From the NCBI RefSeq assembly GCF_001590865.1, contig NZ_BBUY01000019.1, forward strand, positions 1 to 52,174: DNA of 52,174 bases. The letters are read 5' to 3'. This document shows, piece by piece, positions 7,990 through 16,708 of this stretch. The notes beneath the pieces were generated by a model, which did not search any database, had not been told where the DNA came from, and worked only from the letters and a program-made list of their open reading frames with translations. The position numbers and the translations under genes were made by a program. Origin of the DNA: Streptomyces sp. NBRC 110611 (GTDB lineage: Bacteria > Actinomycetota > Actinomycetes > Streptomycetales > Streptomycetaceae). How positions within the stretch are numbered: the stretch's first letter is position 1; each line of letters opens with the position of its first letter.

Positions 7990-8323
7990 CGATCACTGCC
8001 TCGATAAGTGCGCGGTCGGGGAGCTCGGCGGCCGGCACCGGTGCGCGGGTGAGCACCCGCTGCTCGTCCAGGAGATCGCTGATCAGAACGCTGACGACGC
8101 TCACCGGCAGACCGGTGTATGCGGATATCTCCGCCACCGAGAGAGGCGATTGGCATAACTGCAGGATCGCCGCGTGTTCGGGCGGCATCCCGGCGGTGGG
8201 GCCGTTCCTGGCCACGATCAGCGTGACCAGGTCAAGGGTGTTGGAGGCGGAGGAGCGGCCACCCGTGATGACGTAGAGACGCTCCGGGCCGTCGTCCATT
8301 CCCTCCTGGTCCGCGTCGTTCAC
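7970..8323 (-). CDS. cvnC: Conservon protein CvnC (DUF742)
   Basis: This 117-residue protein belongs to the DUF742 family. The core RLYVITGGRS is followed by a winged-helix-like segment, SPLSVAEISAYTGLPVSVVS and LISDLLDEQRVL, then the typical ending ALIEAVIDGLQRL. The start is GTG, overlapping the cvnB stop as GTGA. It is part of the CvnA-D complex; its exact role is not established. The HTH-like segment is common to the family, but direct DNA binding is not shown here. Confidence 0.93.
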   Translation of the reverse strand: MNDADQEGMDDGPERLYVITGGRSSASNTLDLVTLIVARNGPTAGMPPEHAAILQLCQSPLSVAEISAYTGLPVSVVSVLISDLLDEQRVLTRAPVPAAELPDRALIEAVIDGLQRL

Positions 8324-8727
8324 CTCTCCTGCCCGTCGCTGCGGGGCGGGCTCGTGATGTGGTCCCCGAGCCGGATGATCAGGTCCCGCATGCTCTGTCC
8401 CATCAAGCCGGCGTCCACTCCGTCATCGGCGAGTACCGCGAGGTACGCCCCCGAACCGGCCGCCATCAGATAGAAGAAGCCGCCTTCCATTTCGATGACC
8501 ACCACCTTCATTCCGCCTGCCTCATGGGGGAGTTCGGCCCCGACGGCGGCCGCGAGGCTCTGCAGTCCCGAGCAGGCCGCGGCCAGCCGGTCGGCCGTGT
8601 CGGTGTCCCCGCCGTGCTGCCCCATGCGCAGCCCGTCCGCGGACAACACCACGACATGGCGGGTCTGCGGCACACTCTCCGCCAGATCCTTGAGCATCCA
8701 GTCCATACTGGCCCGCTGCTGAATCAC
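8320..8727 (-). CDS. cvnB: Conservon roadblock/LC7 protein CvnB
   Basis: This 135-residue roadblock/LC7-domain protein starts at a GTG preceded by GAGGAGA. Typical family features are LDWML-like MDWMLKDLAESVPQ, then VVLSADGLRMG and the central YLMAAGSGAYLAVLADDG. Such domains dimerise and often act as GTPase regulators, here presumably for CvnD. The start overlaps the cvnA stop as GTGA and the stop overlaps cvnC as GTGA, giving an unbroken chain of coupled genes. An upstream in-frame extension to 8808 would overlap cvnA by 85 bases and lacks family similarity. Confidence 0.93.
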   Translation of the reverse strand: MIQQRASMDWMLKDLAESVPQTRHVVVLSADGLRMGQHGGDTDTADRLAAACSGLQSLAAAVGAELPHEAGGMKVVVIEMEGGFFYLMAAGSGAYLAVLADDGVDAGLMGQSMRDLIIRLGDHITSPPRSDGQER

Positions 8728-10190
8728 TGTTCTCCTCTCGGCGCGGCGGCATCGTCGCCCGTGCTGTTGCCGCCGCCGGTCAGACCGTCCTTGAACGCGA
8801 CCAGCCACTCACCCGGAGTCCGCTGCGGACCGGGCTCCTGCCGGCGCGGGCCGCCGGCCGGGGCGTCGTCCGCCCTGGCCGCGCGGGACCTGCGGCGTCG
8901 CTGCGGCAGACCGTTCGCCGTCCGCCCCACCGGCCGGTCGTCGGCGTGGGACGGCGCGGCCTGCGGCGCCGCAGCCTGACGAGGAATGACCGGCCGCGAT
9001 TCGGCGGCCACCCGGGGACCGGAGAAGGTACCGATGCCGTGCGCCACGCCGGACGCCTCCGCCGCGGTGGTGATCAACTGCTGAGGGACGACGAGCACCG
9101 CCCGCACGCCGCCGTAGGCCGACTTGCGGAGCGATACCTGGAAGCCGTAGGCCTGGGCGAGCCTGCCCACCACCGCCAGTCCGAGCCGGGGGGACTCCCC
9201 CAGGTCACTCAGGTCGATGCCGTGCTGAGCCTGCTCGAGCATCTGCTCGGCACGCCGGCGGGCCGGCTCGCTCATCCCCACACCGCCGTCCTCGATCTCC
9301 ACCGCGATACCCGACTGCACCTCTGCCGCGGTCAGGTGGACGCGGGTGTGCGGCGGTGAGTAACGGGTGGCGTTGTCCAGCAGCTCCGCCAGCGCGTGGA
9401 TGAGCGGCTCCACTCCGGTGCCGACCACGGCGACGTCCATGGCGGCGCTCAGATCGACCCGCTCGTAACCGACGACCCGGGACATCGCGCCACGCAGCAC
9501 GCTGTACAGCGGCACCGGCCGGTTCCACTGGCGGCCGGGCCGGGCACCACCGAGGACGGCGATAGAGTCGGCGAGCCTGCCGATGAGCGCGGTGTTGTGG
9601 TCGATCCGCAGCAAGTCACCGAACACCGCGGGGAACTGTCCGTGACGGTCCTCCATCTCCCGCAGTTCCTGGGCCTGTTGATGCACGATCGCCTGCACGC
9701 GGCGGGACAGGTTCACCAGGGACCGCTGAGCGGAATCCCTCAGCGCCTCCTCCGCGTCCACGGCGTCGATCACGGTGCGCAGGACCGCCCAGTGGGCCGC
9801 CTGGAACTCCGGAGGCAGGCCCTGGTAGGAGTCCGCCCACCGCGCCGTCAGCCAGTTGAGGACCTCCTCGGGGCCGCTGTCCAGGCGCAGGCGCGTCAGC
9901 ATGTCCGGTACGAGCTTGTCGGCCAGCCGCGCGGTCGCCTCCTGCTGGCACGCCACCGTGGTGGTCTGCGCCTCGGCGGACTCCTGCGACGTCACGGCCT
10001 GCCGGCTCCCGCGCGTGGCTGCTCTCGCCGTGGCGGAAACGGCGACCACGGCCGTCCCCCCGACCCAGGCGGCCGCCGTGGGCCCGGAAGGCGACACCAC
10101 ACCTACCGCCGCCGCGGAGGCCACCACGGGTATGAGCCACGCATACACCGCTGTAGAAGGCAGCCTGGACAGCGCTCTCTTCCGGACCAT
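8724..10190 (-). CDS. cvnA: Conservon sensor histidine kinase-like protein CvnA
   Basis: The protein has 488 residues from the chosen ATG. Two membrane helices near the N-terminus (YAWLIPVVASAAAVGVV and AAAWVGGTAVVAVSATA) are followed by a coiled stretch and a nitrate-sensor-type kinase core. The dimerisation helix carries RIDHNTALIGRLADS. The ATPase domain has the N box ELLDNATRYSPP and G boxes EIEDGGVGM and LGLAVVGRLAQAYG. A long, basic, Pro/Arg-rich C-terminal tail (about 110 residues) is usual for CvnA. GAGG lies 6 bases before the ATG at 10190; another ATG two codons upstream (10196) is possible. It heads the five-gene conservon and is the likely signal input. The open frame continues to 10844 but without recognisable protein sequence. 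Confidence 0.92.
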   Translation of the reverse strand: MVRKRALSRLPSTAVYAWLIPVVASAAAVGVVSPSGPTAAAWVGGTAVVAVSATARAATRGSRQAVTSQESAEAQTTTVACQQEATARLADKLVPDMLTRLRLDSGPEEVLNWLTARWADSYQGLPPEFQAAHWAVLRTVIDAVDAEEALRDSAQRSLVNLSRRVQAIVHQQAQELREMEDRHGQFPAVFGDLLRIDHNTALIGRLADSIAVLGGARPGRQWNRPVPLYSVLRGAMSRVVGYERVDLSAAMDVAVVGTGVEPLIHALAELLDNATRYSPPHTRVHLTAAEVQSGIAVEIEDGGVGMSEPARRRAEQMLEQAQHGIDLSDLGESPRLGLAVVGRLAQAYGFQVSLRKSAYGGVRAVLVVPQQLITTAAEASGVAHGIGTFSGPRVAAESRPVIPRQAAAPQAAPSHADDRPVGRTANGLPQRRRRSRAARADDAPAGGPRRQEPGPQRTPGEWLVAFKDGLTGGGNSTGDDAAAPRGEQ

Positions 10191-10551
10191 GGGCATCCTC
10201 AACCAGGGAATAGAAGATCGTATGACTACCTGCCGGAGAGTATCGGCATGTGCACAGGGAAGTTGCCGCTCCGTCGGCTTGTCACCGGGACGGGCGGACC
10301 TTGGCCGTACCGCTGCCGGACGGGCCGGTACGTGGGACACTTCCCGCCGCCCAGAGCGGGAAGAGGCCCGGGGGGGGGCGGGGGGCGGAGATGCGGTGAG
10401 GCCCTCGACGAGGGGCACGGCGTCCCGTTTTCGCTCTTCGGGGTGGTTTCGGTCCGTCCGCGGTGCGCGGCCGGTGGTCTTCCCGTTCACTTCGGGAGGC
10501 CGCGCGTTGTGCGTACCAGCAGGCCATACGCCGATACACACGGAGGGCACC
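10191..10551. other. Divergent control region, conservon/decarboxylase
   Basis: There is no gene in these 361 bases. They must carry the promoters of the leftward conservon and the rightward decarboxylase. Visible features are a G-run near 10370-10390 and a small dyad CCCTCG-A-CGAGGG near 10400. No confident -35/-10 pair was found. Confidence 0.5.
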
Positions 10552-13017
10552 ATGGCAGACGGGACAGTCCTGTTCGCGGTACCGGAGTTCCCGGAGAGCG
10601 GAGGCGCCGGGGCCGAGCAACTGCGCCGAATCGGCAAGGAGTTGGAGAGCCAGGGTTTCGAGGTGCGCTGGGCTCCCACGTACGAGGACGCCCAGGCGGT
10701 CCTGCGTACGGAGGCGGGCCTGGCCGCCGCGGTGGTGGACTGGGGCCTCCCGGAGGGCGGCGAGGCCGCCGGCGAACCGGGCGGTGCCCAGGTGCTGCGC
10801 CAGGTGGACCGGCGCTTCCAGAACCTCCCGGTCTTCCTGGTCACGGCCGGCGAGGATCTCGAACACCTGCCGCTGTGGGTGGCGGAGTCCGTGATCGGCT
10901 ACATCTGGCCGCTGGAGGACACCGCGGGCTTCATCGCCGGGCGGATCGCCGGCGCCGCCCGCGGCTACCAGGAAGAGCTGCTGCCGCCGTTCTTCGCGGC
11001 ACTGCGCCGCTTCGACGACGCGCACGAGTACTCCTGGCACACCCCGGCCCACTCGGGCGGTGTCGCCTTCCTCAAGTCCCCGGTCGGCCGGGCCTTCCAC
11101 GACTACTTCGGGGAACGGCTGCTGCGCAGCGACCTGTCCATCTCGGTCGAGGAGCTCGGCTCGCTGTTCGAGCACACCGGCCCGGTCGGTGCGGCGGAGC
11201 GCAACGCGGCCCGTATCTTCGGCGCCGACCGCACCTACTTCGTCCTCCACGGCGACTCGACCTGCGACCGTATGGTCGGTCACTTCAGCGTCACCCGCGA
11301 CGAGATCGCGCTGGTGGACCGCAACTGCCACAAGTCGGTCCTGCACGGTCTGGTGCTCTCCGGAGCCCGGCCGGTCTATCTGGTCCCCACACGCAACGGC
11401 TACGGACTGGCGGGCCCGCTGCCGCCCGCCGAGATCCAGGCGCAGGCGGTCGCCGCCCGGATCGGCCGTCACCCGCTCGCCCAGGGCGCGGTCTCCCGCG
11501 AGGCGCAGTACGCGGTCCTCACCAACTCCACCTATGACGGCCTGTGTTATGACGCCCTCCAGGTCGCCCGGGCCCTCGCCCCCAGCACACCGCGGCTGCA
11601 CTTCGACGAGGCATGGTTCGCCTACGCCCGCTTCCACCCCCTCTACGCCGGGCGCTACGGCATGGCGGTGGGGCCCGGCACCTTCCCCGGCCCCGACCGT
11701 CCCACCGTCTTCTCCACCCAGTCGACCCACAAGCTGCTGGCCGCGCTGTCGCAGAGCGCCATGGTGCACGTCAAGCCCGCGCCCCGGGCACCGGTGGAGC
11801 ACGACCGGTTCAACGAGGCGTTCATGATGCACGGCACCACCTCACCGCTGTACCCGATGATCGCCTCCCTGGACGTGGCCGCCGGGATGATGGACGGGCC
11901 CCAGGGCCGCTGGCTGATCGACGAGGCGGTGTCCGAGGCGATCCGCTTCCGCCAGACCGTCGTACGCATCGGCCGGCGCGTCGCGGAGGCCGGCGACCGC
12001 CCCGGCTGGTTCTTCGGTGTCTGGCAGCCGGAGACCGTGGCCGACCCCGCCTCCGGCGAGCGGCTGCCCTTCGCCGATGCCCCGGCCGAGCTGCTGCGCA
12101 CCGAACCGTCCTGCTGGCAGCTGGAGCCGGGAGCCGACTGGCACGGCTTCACCGGCCTGGCCGAGGGCTACTGCCTGCTGGACCCCGTCAAGGTCACCCT
12201 CACCTGCCCTGGCATCGACGCGAGCGGGCGGATGGCCGACTGGGGGATCCCCGCCCGTGTCCTCACCGCCTACCTGGCCACCAGGAACATCGTGGTGGAG
12301 AAGACCGACAGCTACACCACCCTCATCCTGTTCTCCATGGGGATCACCAAGGGCAAGTGGGGAACCCTGATGGACGCCCTGATGGACTTCAAGGCGCTCT
12401 ACGACCAGGACGCGCCGCTGGAGCAGCTGCTGCCCGGTCTGGTCGCCACCCATCCCCAGCGCTACACCGGCCGGACCCTGCGCGGGCTGTGCCAGGAGAT
12501 GCACGACCACCTGCGCGAGGCCCGCCTGGTCGAGCTGCTCGACACCGCCTTCCAGGAGCTGCCCGAACCGGTCACCCCGCCCCAGCACTGCTACCAGCGC
12601 CTGATCCGCGGCGGCACCGAACGGGTACGGCTGGCCGACGCGGCCGACCGGATCGCCGCCGCGATGGTCACCGTCACCCCGCCCGGTATCCCCGTCCTGA
12701 TGCCCGGCGAGAACACCGGTGCCCCGGACGGTCCGCTGCTGCGCTACCTGACCGCCCTGGAATCCTTCGACCGGCGCTTCCCCGGCTTCCACAGCGAGAC
12801 CCACGGCGTCACGCTCGACGCGGACACCGGCGACTACCTCATCGAATGCGTACACCGGGCCCCGGCCCAGCACACCGGCGACGCCGCCGCCACCGCCACC
12901 GTCACCGGAGAGCGGCAGACCGTGCCGGCGCCGGCCTCCCCCGCCGCCCCGCCGTCCGCGGACGGACACCAGGCAGCACGGCACCTCACCTCGCAGCGCC
13001 ACCCGGCCGACAGCTGA
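10552..13017 (+). CDS. PLP-dependent Orn/Lys/Arg decarboxylase (fold type I)
   Basis: The 821-residue protein matches the long, inducible-type basic amino acid decarboxylases (CadA/AdiA/SpeF group). Residues 1 to about 130 form a receiver-like wing domain (VLFAVPEF, AAVVDWGLP). The PLP domain contains HTPAHSGG, LHGDSTCDRM (DST), LHFDEAWFAYARFHPLY and the Schiff-base lysine K394 in STQSTHKLL. The C-terminal domain reaches about residue 760 and is followed by an Ala/Pro-rich tail. The ATG follows GGAGGG. It converts Lys, Orn or Arg to cadaverine, putrescine or agmatine; specificity cannot be read directly. No antiporter lies beside it, so it is not an obvious acid-resistance operon. A strong terminator follows. 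Confidence 0.9.
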   Translation: MADGTVLFAVPEFPESGGAGAEQLRRIGKELESQGFEVRWAPTYEDAQAVLRTEAGLAAAVVDWGLPEGGEAAGEPGGAQVLRQVDRRFQNLPVFLVTAGEDLEHLPLWVAESVIGYIWPLEDTAGFIAGRIAGAARGYQEELLPPFFAALRRFDDAHEYSWHTPAHSGGVAFLKSPVGRAFHDYFGERLLRSDLSISVEELGSLFEHTGPVGAAERNAARIFGADRTYFVLHGDSTCDRMVGHFSVTRDEIALVDRNCHKSVLHGLVLSGARPVYLVPTRNGYGLAGPLPPAEIQAQAVAARIGRHPLAQGAVSREAQYAVLTNSTYDGLCYDALQVARALAPSTPRLHFDEAWFAYARFHPLYAGRYGMAVGPGTFPGPDRPTVFSTQSTHKLLAALSQSAMVHVKPAPRAPVEHDRFNEAFMMHGTTSPLYPMIASLDVAAGMMDGPQGRWLIDEAVSEAIRFRQTVVRIGRRVAEAGDRPGWFFGVWQPETVADPASGERLPFADAPAELLRTEPSCWQLEPGADWHGFTGLAEGYCLLDPVKVTLTCPGIDASGRMADWGIPARVLTAYLATRNIVVEKTDSYTTLILFSMGITKGKWGTLMDALMDFKALYDQDAPLEQLLPGLVATHPQRYTGRTLRGLCQEMHDHLREARLVELLDTAFQELPEPVTPPQHCYQRLIRGGTERVRLADAADRIAAAMVTVTPPGIPVLMPGENTGAPDGPLLRYLTALESFDRRFPGFHSETHGVTLDADTGDYLIECVHRAPAQHTGDAAATATVTGERQTVPAPASPAAPPSADGHQAARHLTSQRHPADS

Positions 13018-13033
13018 GACGGAGAGGAATACA

Positions 13034-13081
13034 GACCCACGAGTCGGCCCCTCTGCAGGAGAGGGGCCGACTCGTCGGGTC
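13034..13081. terminator. Strong bidirectional terminator
   Basis: A perfect 16-bp stem (13039-13054 with 13060-13075) closes a 5-nt loop; GACCC/GGGTC extends it past a one-base bulge. It sits between the decarboxylase stop and the convergent secDF stop and can serve both strands. Confidence 0.85.
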
Positions 13082-15440
13082 AGACGCGGGCGCCGGTGTC
13101 GCCGGGTGTCCGTATGCCGTCGCGTTTCCGGCGGCCGGCCGGCTGCGGCGGTGGTGCGGAGCCGCGGGCCTCCCAGGCGATGGCCAGCGGGGTCGCGGTG
13201 AACAGGGAGGAGTAGGTGCCGACGGTGATGCCGACGAGGAGGGCCAGAGCGAAGTCGGTGAGGGTGTCACCGCCCAGGACGGCCAGCGCGGTGAGGATGA
13301 AGGCGGCGCCGAGTCCGGTGTTGAGAGTGCGGGGAACGGTCTGGAGCAGGGCGGTGTTGGCGATCGTGGGGAAGGGGGTTCGGCGTCCGGTGGCGGTCCG
13401 CAGTTCGCGGACGCGGTCGAAGACGACGACGCAGTCGTTGACGGAGTAGCCGATGACGGTGAGGAGGGCGGCGAGGAAGACGCCGTCGACGGGTTTCCCG
13501 AGCCAGGCGAAGACACCGGTGAGGATGAGGACGTCGTGGGCCAGGGCGGCGACCGCGGCGAGCGCGAAGGTCCAACGGAAGCGGACGGCCAGGTAGGCCA
13601 GTTGGGCGGCGAGGGCCACGGAGAGGGCGATCAGGGCGCCTCGGCGGAGTTCGGCGCCGAGGGTGGGGCCGATGTGCTCGTCGCGTTGCTTCTCCGCCCC
13701 GTGGCCGAGGCGTTCGACGAGCGTCGTCACGGTGGCGGCCTGGGCCTGGGAGAGCTGGGGGGTGCGGAGGGTCAGTTCACTGGTGCCGGAGGTGTTGACC
13801 TGGGTGCGGGGCAGTCCGGCGTCCTGCAGGGCGGTCCGCGCGCGGTCGGGGTCGACGGGGGTGCGGGTGGTGTACTCGATGAGACGGCCGCCGGTGAATT
13901 CGACGCCGTAGTCGAGGCCGCGTACGGCGATACCGGACACGGCGAGGACCAGGGCGGCGGCGGAGAGTGCCAGCCAGCGCCGGCGGTGGCGCATCAGGTC
14001 CGGGCGGCGCCTCATGAGCCAGGTGCGGACGCGGCCTTCACCCGCCAGGCCGGTGAGACGGGGGCGACGCTGCACGGCCCGCCGGGAGACGGCGAATTCG
14101 GCGAGGACCCTGGTGATGAGGAGCGCGCTGACCATCGACGCCAGGACACCGACGGCCAGGGTGACACCGAAACCTCGTACCGGGCCCGAGGCGAAGAAGA
14201 ACAGCAGGGCGGCGGCGAGGAGGGTGGTGATGTTGGAGTCCGCGATGGCGCTGAAGGCCCGGCGGAAACCGCTGACCAGGGCGGTGCGGAGGGTCCGGGG
14301 GCGACTGCCGGAGGGCCGTGGGGCGTGGTACTCCTCCCGGGCGCGTTCGAAGACCAGGACGTTGGCGTCGACGGCCATACCGATGGCGAGGACGAAGCCG
14401 GCCAGGCCGGGGAGGGTGAGGGTGGCGCCGAGGGCGAGCAGGGCGGCGTAGGAGATGAGGGCGTAGCAGGCCAGCGCGAGCGTGGCGAGCGCGCCGAGCA
14501 GGCGGTAGACGACGGTGATGAAGACGGCCGTCAGCGCGAGGCCGACGACTGCCGCCTGGGCGCTGGCGGTGATGGCGGCCGCGCCCAGGGCCGGGCCCAC
14601 GGTGCGCTGTTCGACGGTCTCCACCGGTACGGGCAGTGCACCGCCGTTGACGAGCAGGGCCAGCTCGCGCGCCTCCTCGTGGCCGAAGGAGCCGGTGATG
14701 CGGGTCGCACCGCCGGTGATGCCGGTGCCGCACGGCACGGACGTATCGACCTGCGGTGAGGAGATGATCTCGCCGTCGAGGACGATGGCCGCCCGGCGGG
14801 CCGGATCACCGGGCCGGGCACACGCCGCCTCGCCGGTCAGCTCGGCCCAGGCCCGCTCACCACGGCCGTGCAGGTCGAGCGCGACGAACCAGCCGGTTCC
14901 GTCGTGGCTGTCGAACCGGGCCTCGGCACGGGCGACTTCGGCTCCGGTGAGGGATGGGGGGCCCAGCGGGAGGGGCGTGCCCGAGGCATCGGGCAGGGTC
15001 TTGTGGGGTTGGCCCGGGCCTTCGGCCTTGGGCTGGGCTCCCGCCTCGGACGGAGCTTCGGCCGGGGCGCCGGCCGGGCCGGGCAGAACCGGGTGGATGG
15101 TCAGCTGGGCGGTGCGGCCCAGTACCTTGGCGGCTTCCTCCGGGGCCTGCAGGCCGGGGAGTTCCACCACGATGCGGTTCTCCCCGGAGCGGGCGATGCT
15201 CGGCTCGGCGACACCCAGCGCGTCCACCCGGCGGCGCAGCACCTCCAGCGTACGGTCGGTGGCGTCCCCGTCGGCCTTCGCGGTCGGCGAATCACGGGTC
15301 TCCAGGACGATCTGAGTACCGCCGCGCAGGTCGAGACCGAGCCGTAGGGGCTGGGTCAGCGCGAGATAGGCGGACAGGGCGAGGACGGCGAGCGCGAGCA
15401 GCGCCCGCACTCTGGCAGCACGGGTCAAGGGGATTCCCAC
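13080..15440 (-). CDS. secDF: Fused SecDF protein-export membrane protein
   Basis: About 786 residues. The first half is SecD: an N-terminal helix, then LGLDLRGGTQIVLET, the P1 periplasmic domain and helices with GFVLAIGMAVDANVLVFERA (the proton-relay Asp region). The second half is SecF: LDYGVEFTGGRLIEY followed by VIGYSVNDCVVVFDRVRE. The fused form uses proton-motive force to pull secreted proteins out of SecYEG. Actinomycetes usually have separate secD and secF elsewhere, so this is probably an additional, fused copy. The start is uncertain: a GTG at 15440 puts ARVRALLALAVLAL right at the N-terminus; the frame stays open to 15812, but that part overlaps another gene. The neighbouring two-component system may control it. 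Confidence 0.88.
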   Translation of the reverse strand: MGIPLTRAARVRALLALAVLALSAYLALTQPLRLGLDLRGGTQIVLETRDSPTAKADGDATDRTLEVLRRRVDALGVAEPSIARSGENRIVVELPGLQAPEEAAKVLGRTAQLTIHPVLPGPAGAPAEAPSEAGAQPKAEGPGQPHKTLPDASGTPLPLGPPSLTGAEVARAEARFDSHDGTGWFVALDLHGRGERAWAELTGEAACARPGDPARRAAIVLDGEIISSPQVDTSVPCGTGITGGATRITGSFGHEEARELALLVNGGALPVPVETVEQRTVGPALGAAAITASAQAAVVGLALTAVFITVVYRLLGALATLALACYALISYAALLALGATLTLPGLAGFVLAIGMAVDANVLVFERAREEYHAPRPSGSRPRTLRTALVSGFRRAFSAIADSNITTLLAAALLFFFASGPVRGFGVTLAVGVLASMVSALLITRVLAEFAVSRRAVQRRPRLTGLAGEGRVRTWLMRRRPDLMRHRRRWLALSAAALVLAVSGIAVRGLDYGVEFTGGRLIEYTTRTPVDPDRARTALQDAGLPRTQVNTSGTSELTLRTPQLSQAQAATVTTLVERLGHGAEKQRDEHIGPTLGAELRRGALIALSVALAAQLAYLAVRFRWTFALAAVAALAHDVLILTGVFAWLGKPVDGVFLAALLTVIGYSVNDCVVVFDRVRELRTATGRRTPFPTIANTALLQTVPRTLNTGLGAAFILTALAVLGGDTLTDFALALLVGITVGTYSSLFTATPLAIAWEARGSAPPPQPAGRRKRDGIRTPGDTGARV

Positions 15441-15495
15441 AGGTGTACGCGGGCCGCGCGCGCGGCCGCGGAGGACGGTGAACAGTCGGCGTCGA

Positions 15496-15969
15496 TTACC
15501 TGAGGGAGGGCGGCGGCGCACGGCCCGGACGGCACCCCGGACAGGCGAGGCGATCGGCGGGCGGGACGCGCGGGCGCAGGAGGCGGCCGGGGTGGAGGCG
15601 TACCTCGCCCAGCCGGCCGGCAAGGTGCGCGGGCGGGAGGGGCGGCGGCAGAGGCAGGTTCCTGAGCTGCTGGGCGGCAGCGCAGACCGGCTGAACAGTG
15701 GCGTGGTGCGAGTCGGGAGGACCCGGCGCGGCGGCACGGGCCGAGCAGGTGGCTCCGGAGGTGTTGACGGAGGCGGAAGCCGACGCGTCGACGGAAGCGG
15801 AAGGCGACGCATTGACGTAGGCGGAAGGCGACGCGGTCGGCAGCAGGCCCGCGACGGCAGGAGCTCTGGCGGGCAGGAGGGCCAGGGCAGTCAGGACGGT
15901 CAGGAGAGTCAGCAGCGTCAGGAAGACCCGCGACAGCGGCCCCCGCCCGGACACCGGCACCTGCTCCAC
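15496..15969 (-). CDS. Small secreted protein with 8-residue repeats (hypothetical)
   Basis: A 157-codon frame starts at GTG after a strong GGGGGAGGGG ribosome binding site. The N-terminus has a signal-like hydrophobic segment (VFLTLLTLLTVLTALALL) followed by three in-frame 8-residue repeats (ASPSAYVN, ASPSASVD, ASASASVN) that vary mostly at single residues. The C-terminal half has four Cys but is Pro/Arg-rich and could be out of frame. It lies between the two-component system and secDF on the same strand. I do not recognise the family. The repeat pattern and ribosome binding site favour a real gene. Confidence 0.5.
   Translation of the reverse strand: MEQVPVSGRGPLSRVFLTLLTLLTVLTALALLPARAPAVAGLLPTASPSAYVNASPSASVDASASASVNTSGATCSARAAAPGPPDSHHATVQPVCAAAQQLRNLPLPPPLPPAHLAGRLGEVRLHPGRLLRPRVPPADRLACPGCRPGRAPPPSLR
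15763..15834. repeat. Three 24-bp tandem repeats inside the small secreted-protein gene
   Basis: Three 24-base units (15763-15786, 15787-15810, 15811-15834) encode the 8-residue repeats on the minus strand. The second and third differ at only a few positions. Their length is a multiple of three, so copy number could change without breaking the frame. Confidence 0.7.
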
Positions 15970-16060
15970 CTCCCCTCCCCCGCGTCGTTGCGTCCCTGCG
16001 TCGTTGCGTCGTTGACGAGCCCCGGCCCGTCCCGCCCCGGTCCTCCGCGGCGGCCTGCCC

Positions 16061-16708
16061 TCACGGCTCGATCAGGCCCACCCGGATCGCGTAACGCGTC
16101 AGCTCCAGCCGGTCGCGCATCCCGAGCTTGTGCAACAGGTTCGCCCGATGCCGCTCCACCGTCTTCACGCTGATCACCAGGATCTCCGCGATCGCCTTCG
16201 ACGAATGGCTCTCCGCGATCAGCTTGAGGACCTCCTCCTCACGGGAGGTCAGCAACCGGTCGGAGACCGTGTCTCCCTGCCGTGCGCGGTCGAGGTAGTG
16301 CCGGATCAGCGCGGTCACCGCGCCCGGATAGAGGAAGGGCTCGCCGCGCATCGCGGCCCGGCAGGCCTCGACCAGATCCCGGTCTGCGACCGACTTCAGT
16401 ACGTAGCCACAGGCACCGGCCTTGAGCGCCTCGAAGAAGTACTGCTCGTTGTCGTACATCGTCAGGATCAGGATGCGCAGTTCCGGGTGGCGGGCGGAGA
16501 GTTCGCGGGCCGCCTGCAGGCCGGTCATCCGTGGCATCGCCACGTCCAGGATCGCGAGCTCGGGCTCGCAGGTACGGGCCAGCTCCAGCGCCTCGGCACC
16601 GTCGCCGGCCTCGGCCACGACCTTCAGGCCCGGTTCGGCGTCGAGGATCAGCCGGACCCCGCGCCGTACGAGGGCGTGGTCGTCGGCGAGGAGGATACGG
16701 GTCGTCAT
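16061..16708 (-). CDS. NarL/FixJ-family response regulator
   Basis: The 215-residue protein has a receiver domain with acidic pair D9-D10, phospho-acceptor D55 in LAILDVAMPRM and K105. A LuxR-type HTH spans about residues 148-210 (LTSREEEVLKLIAESHSSKA, ISVKTVERHRANLLHKLGMR). It is encoded directly after its kinase with an ATGA overlap. The targets are unknown; the closest candidates on the same strand are the small secreted protein and secDF. Confidence 0.95.
   Translation of the reverse strand: MTTRILLADDHALVRRGVRLILDAEPGLKVVAEAGDGAEALELARTCEPELAILDVAMPRMTGLQAARELSARHPELRILILTMYDNEQYFFEALKAGACGYVLKSVADRDLVEACRAAMRGEPFLYPGAVTALIRHYLDRARQGDTVSDRLLTSREEEVLKLIAESHSSKAIAEILVISVKTVERHRANLLHKLGMRDRLELTRYAIRVGLIEP

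Noticed and set aside
11613..14759. Very long plus-strand open frame through the decarboxylase and secDF genes
   Set aside because: It lies out of frame with the decarboxylase and antisense to secDF. Its translation is Arg/Gly/Pro-rich with no family pattern, a common artefact of high G+C codon bias.
15441..15812. N-terminal extension of SecDF
   Set aside because: Low-complexity Pro/Arg sequence unlike SecD, and it overlaps the better-supported small secreted-protein gene.
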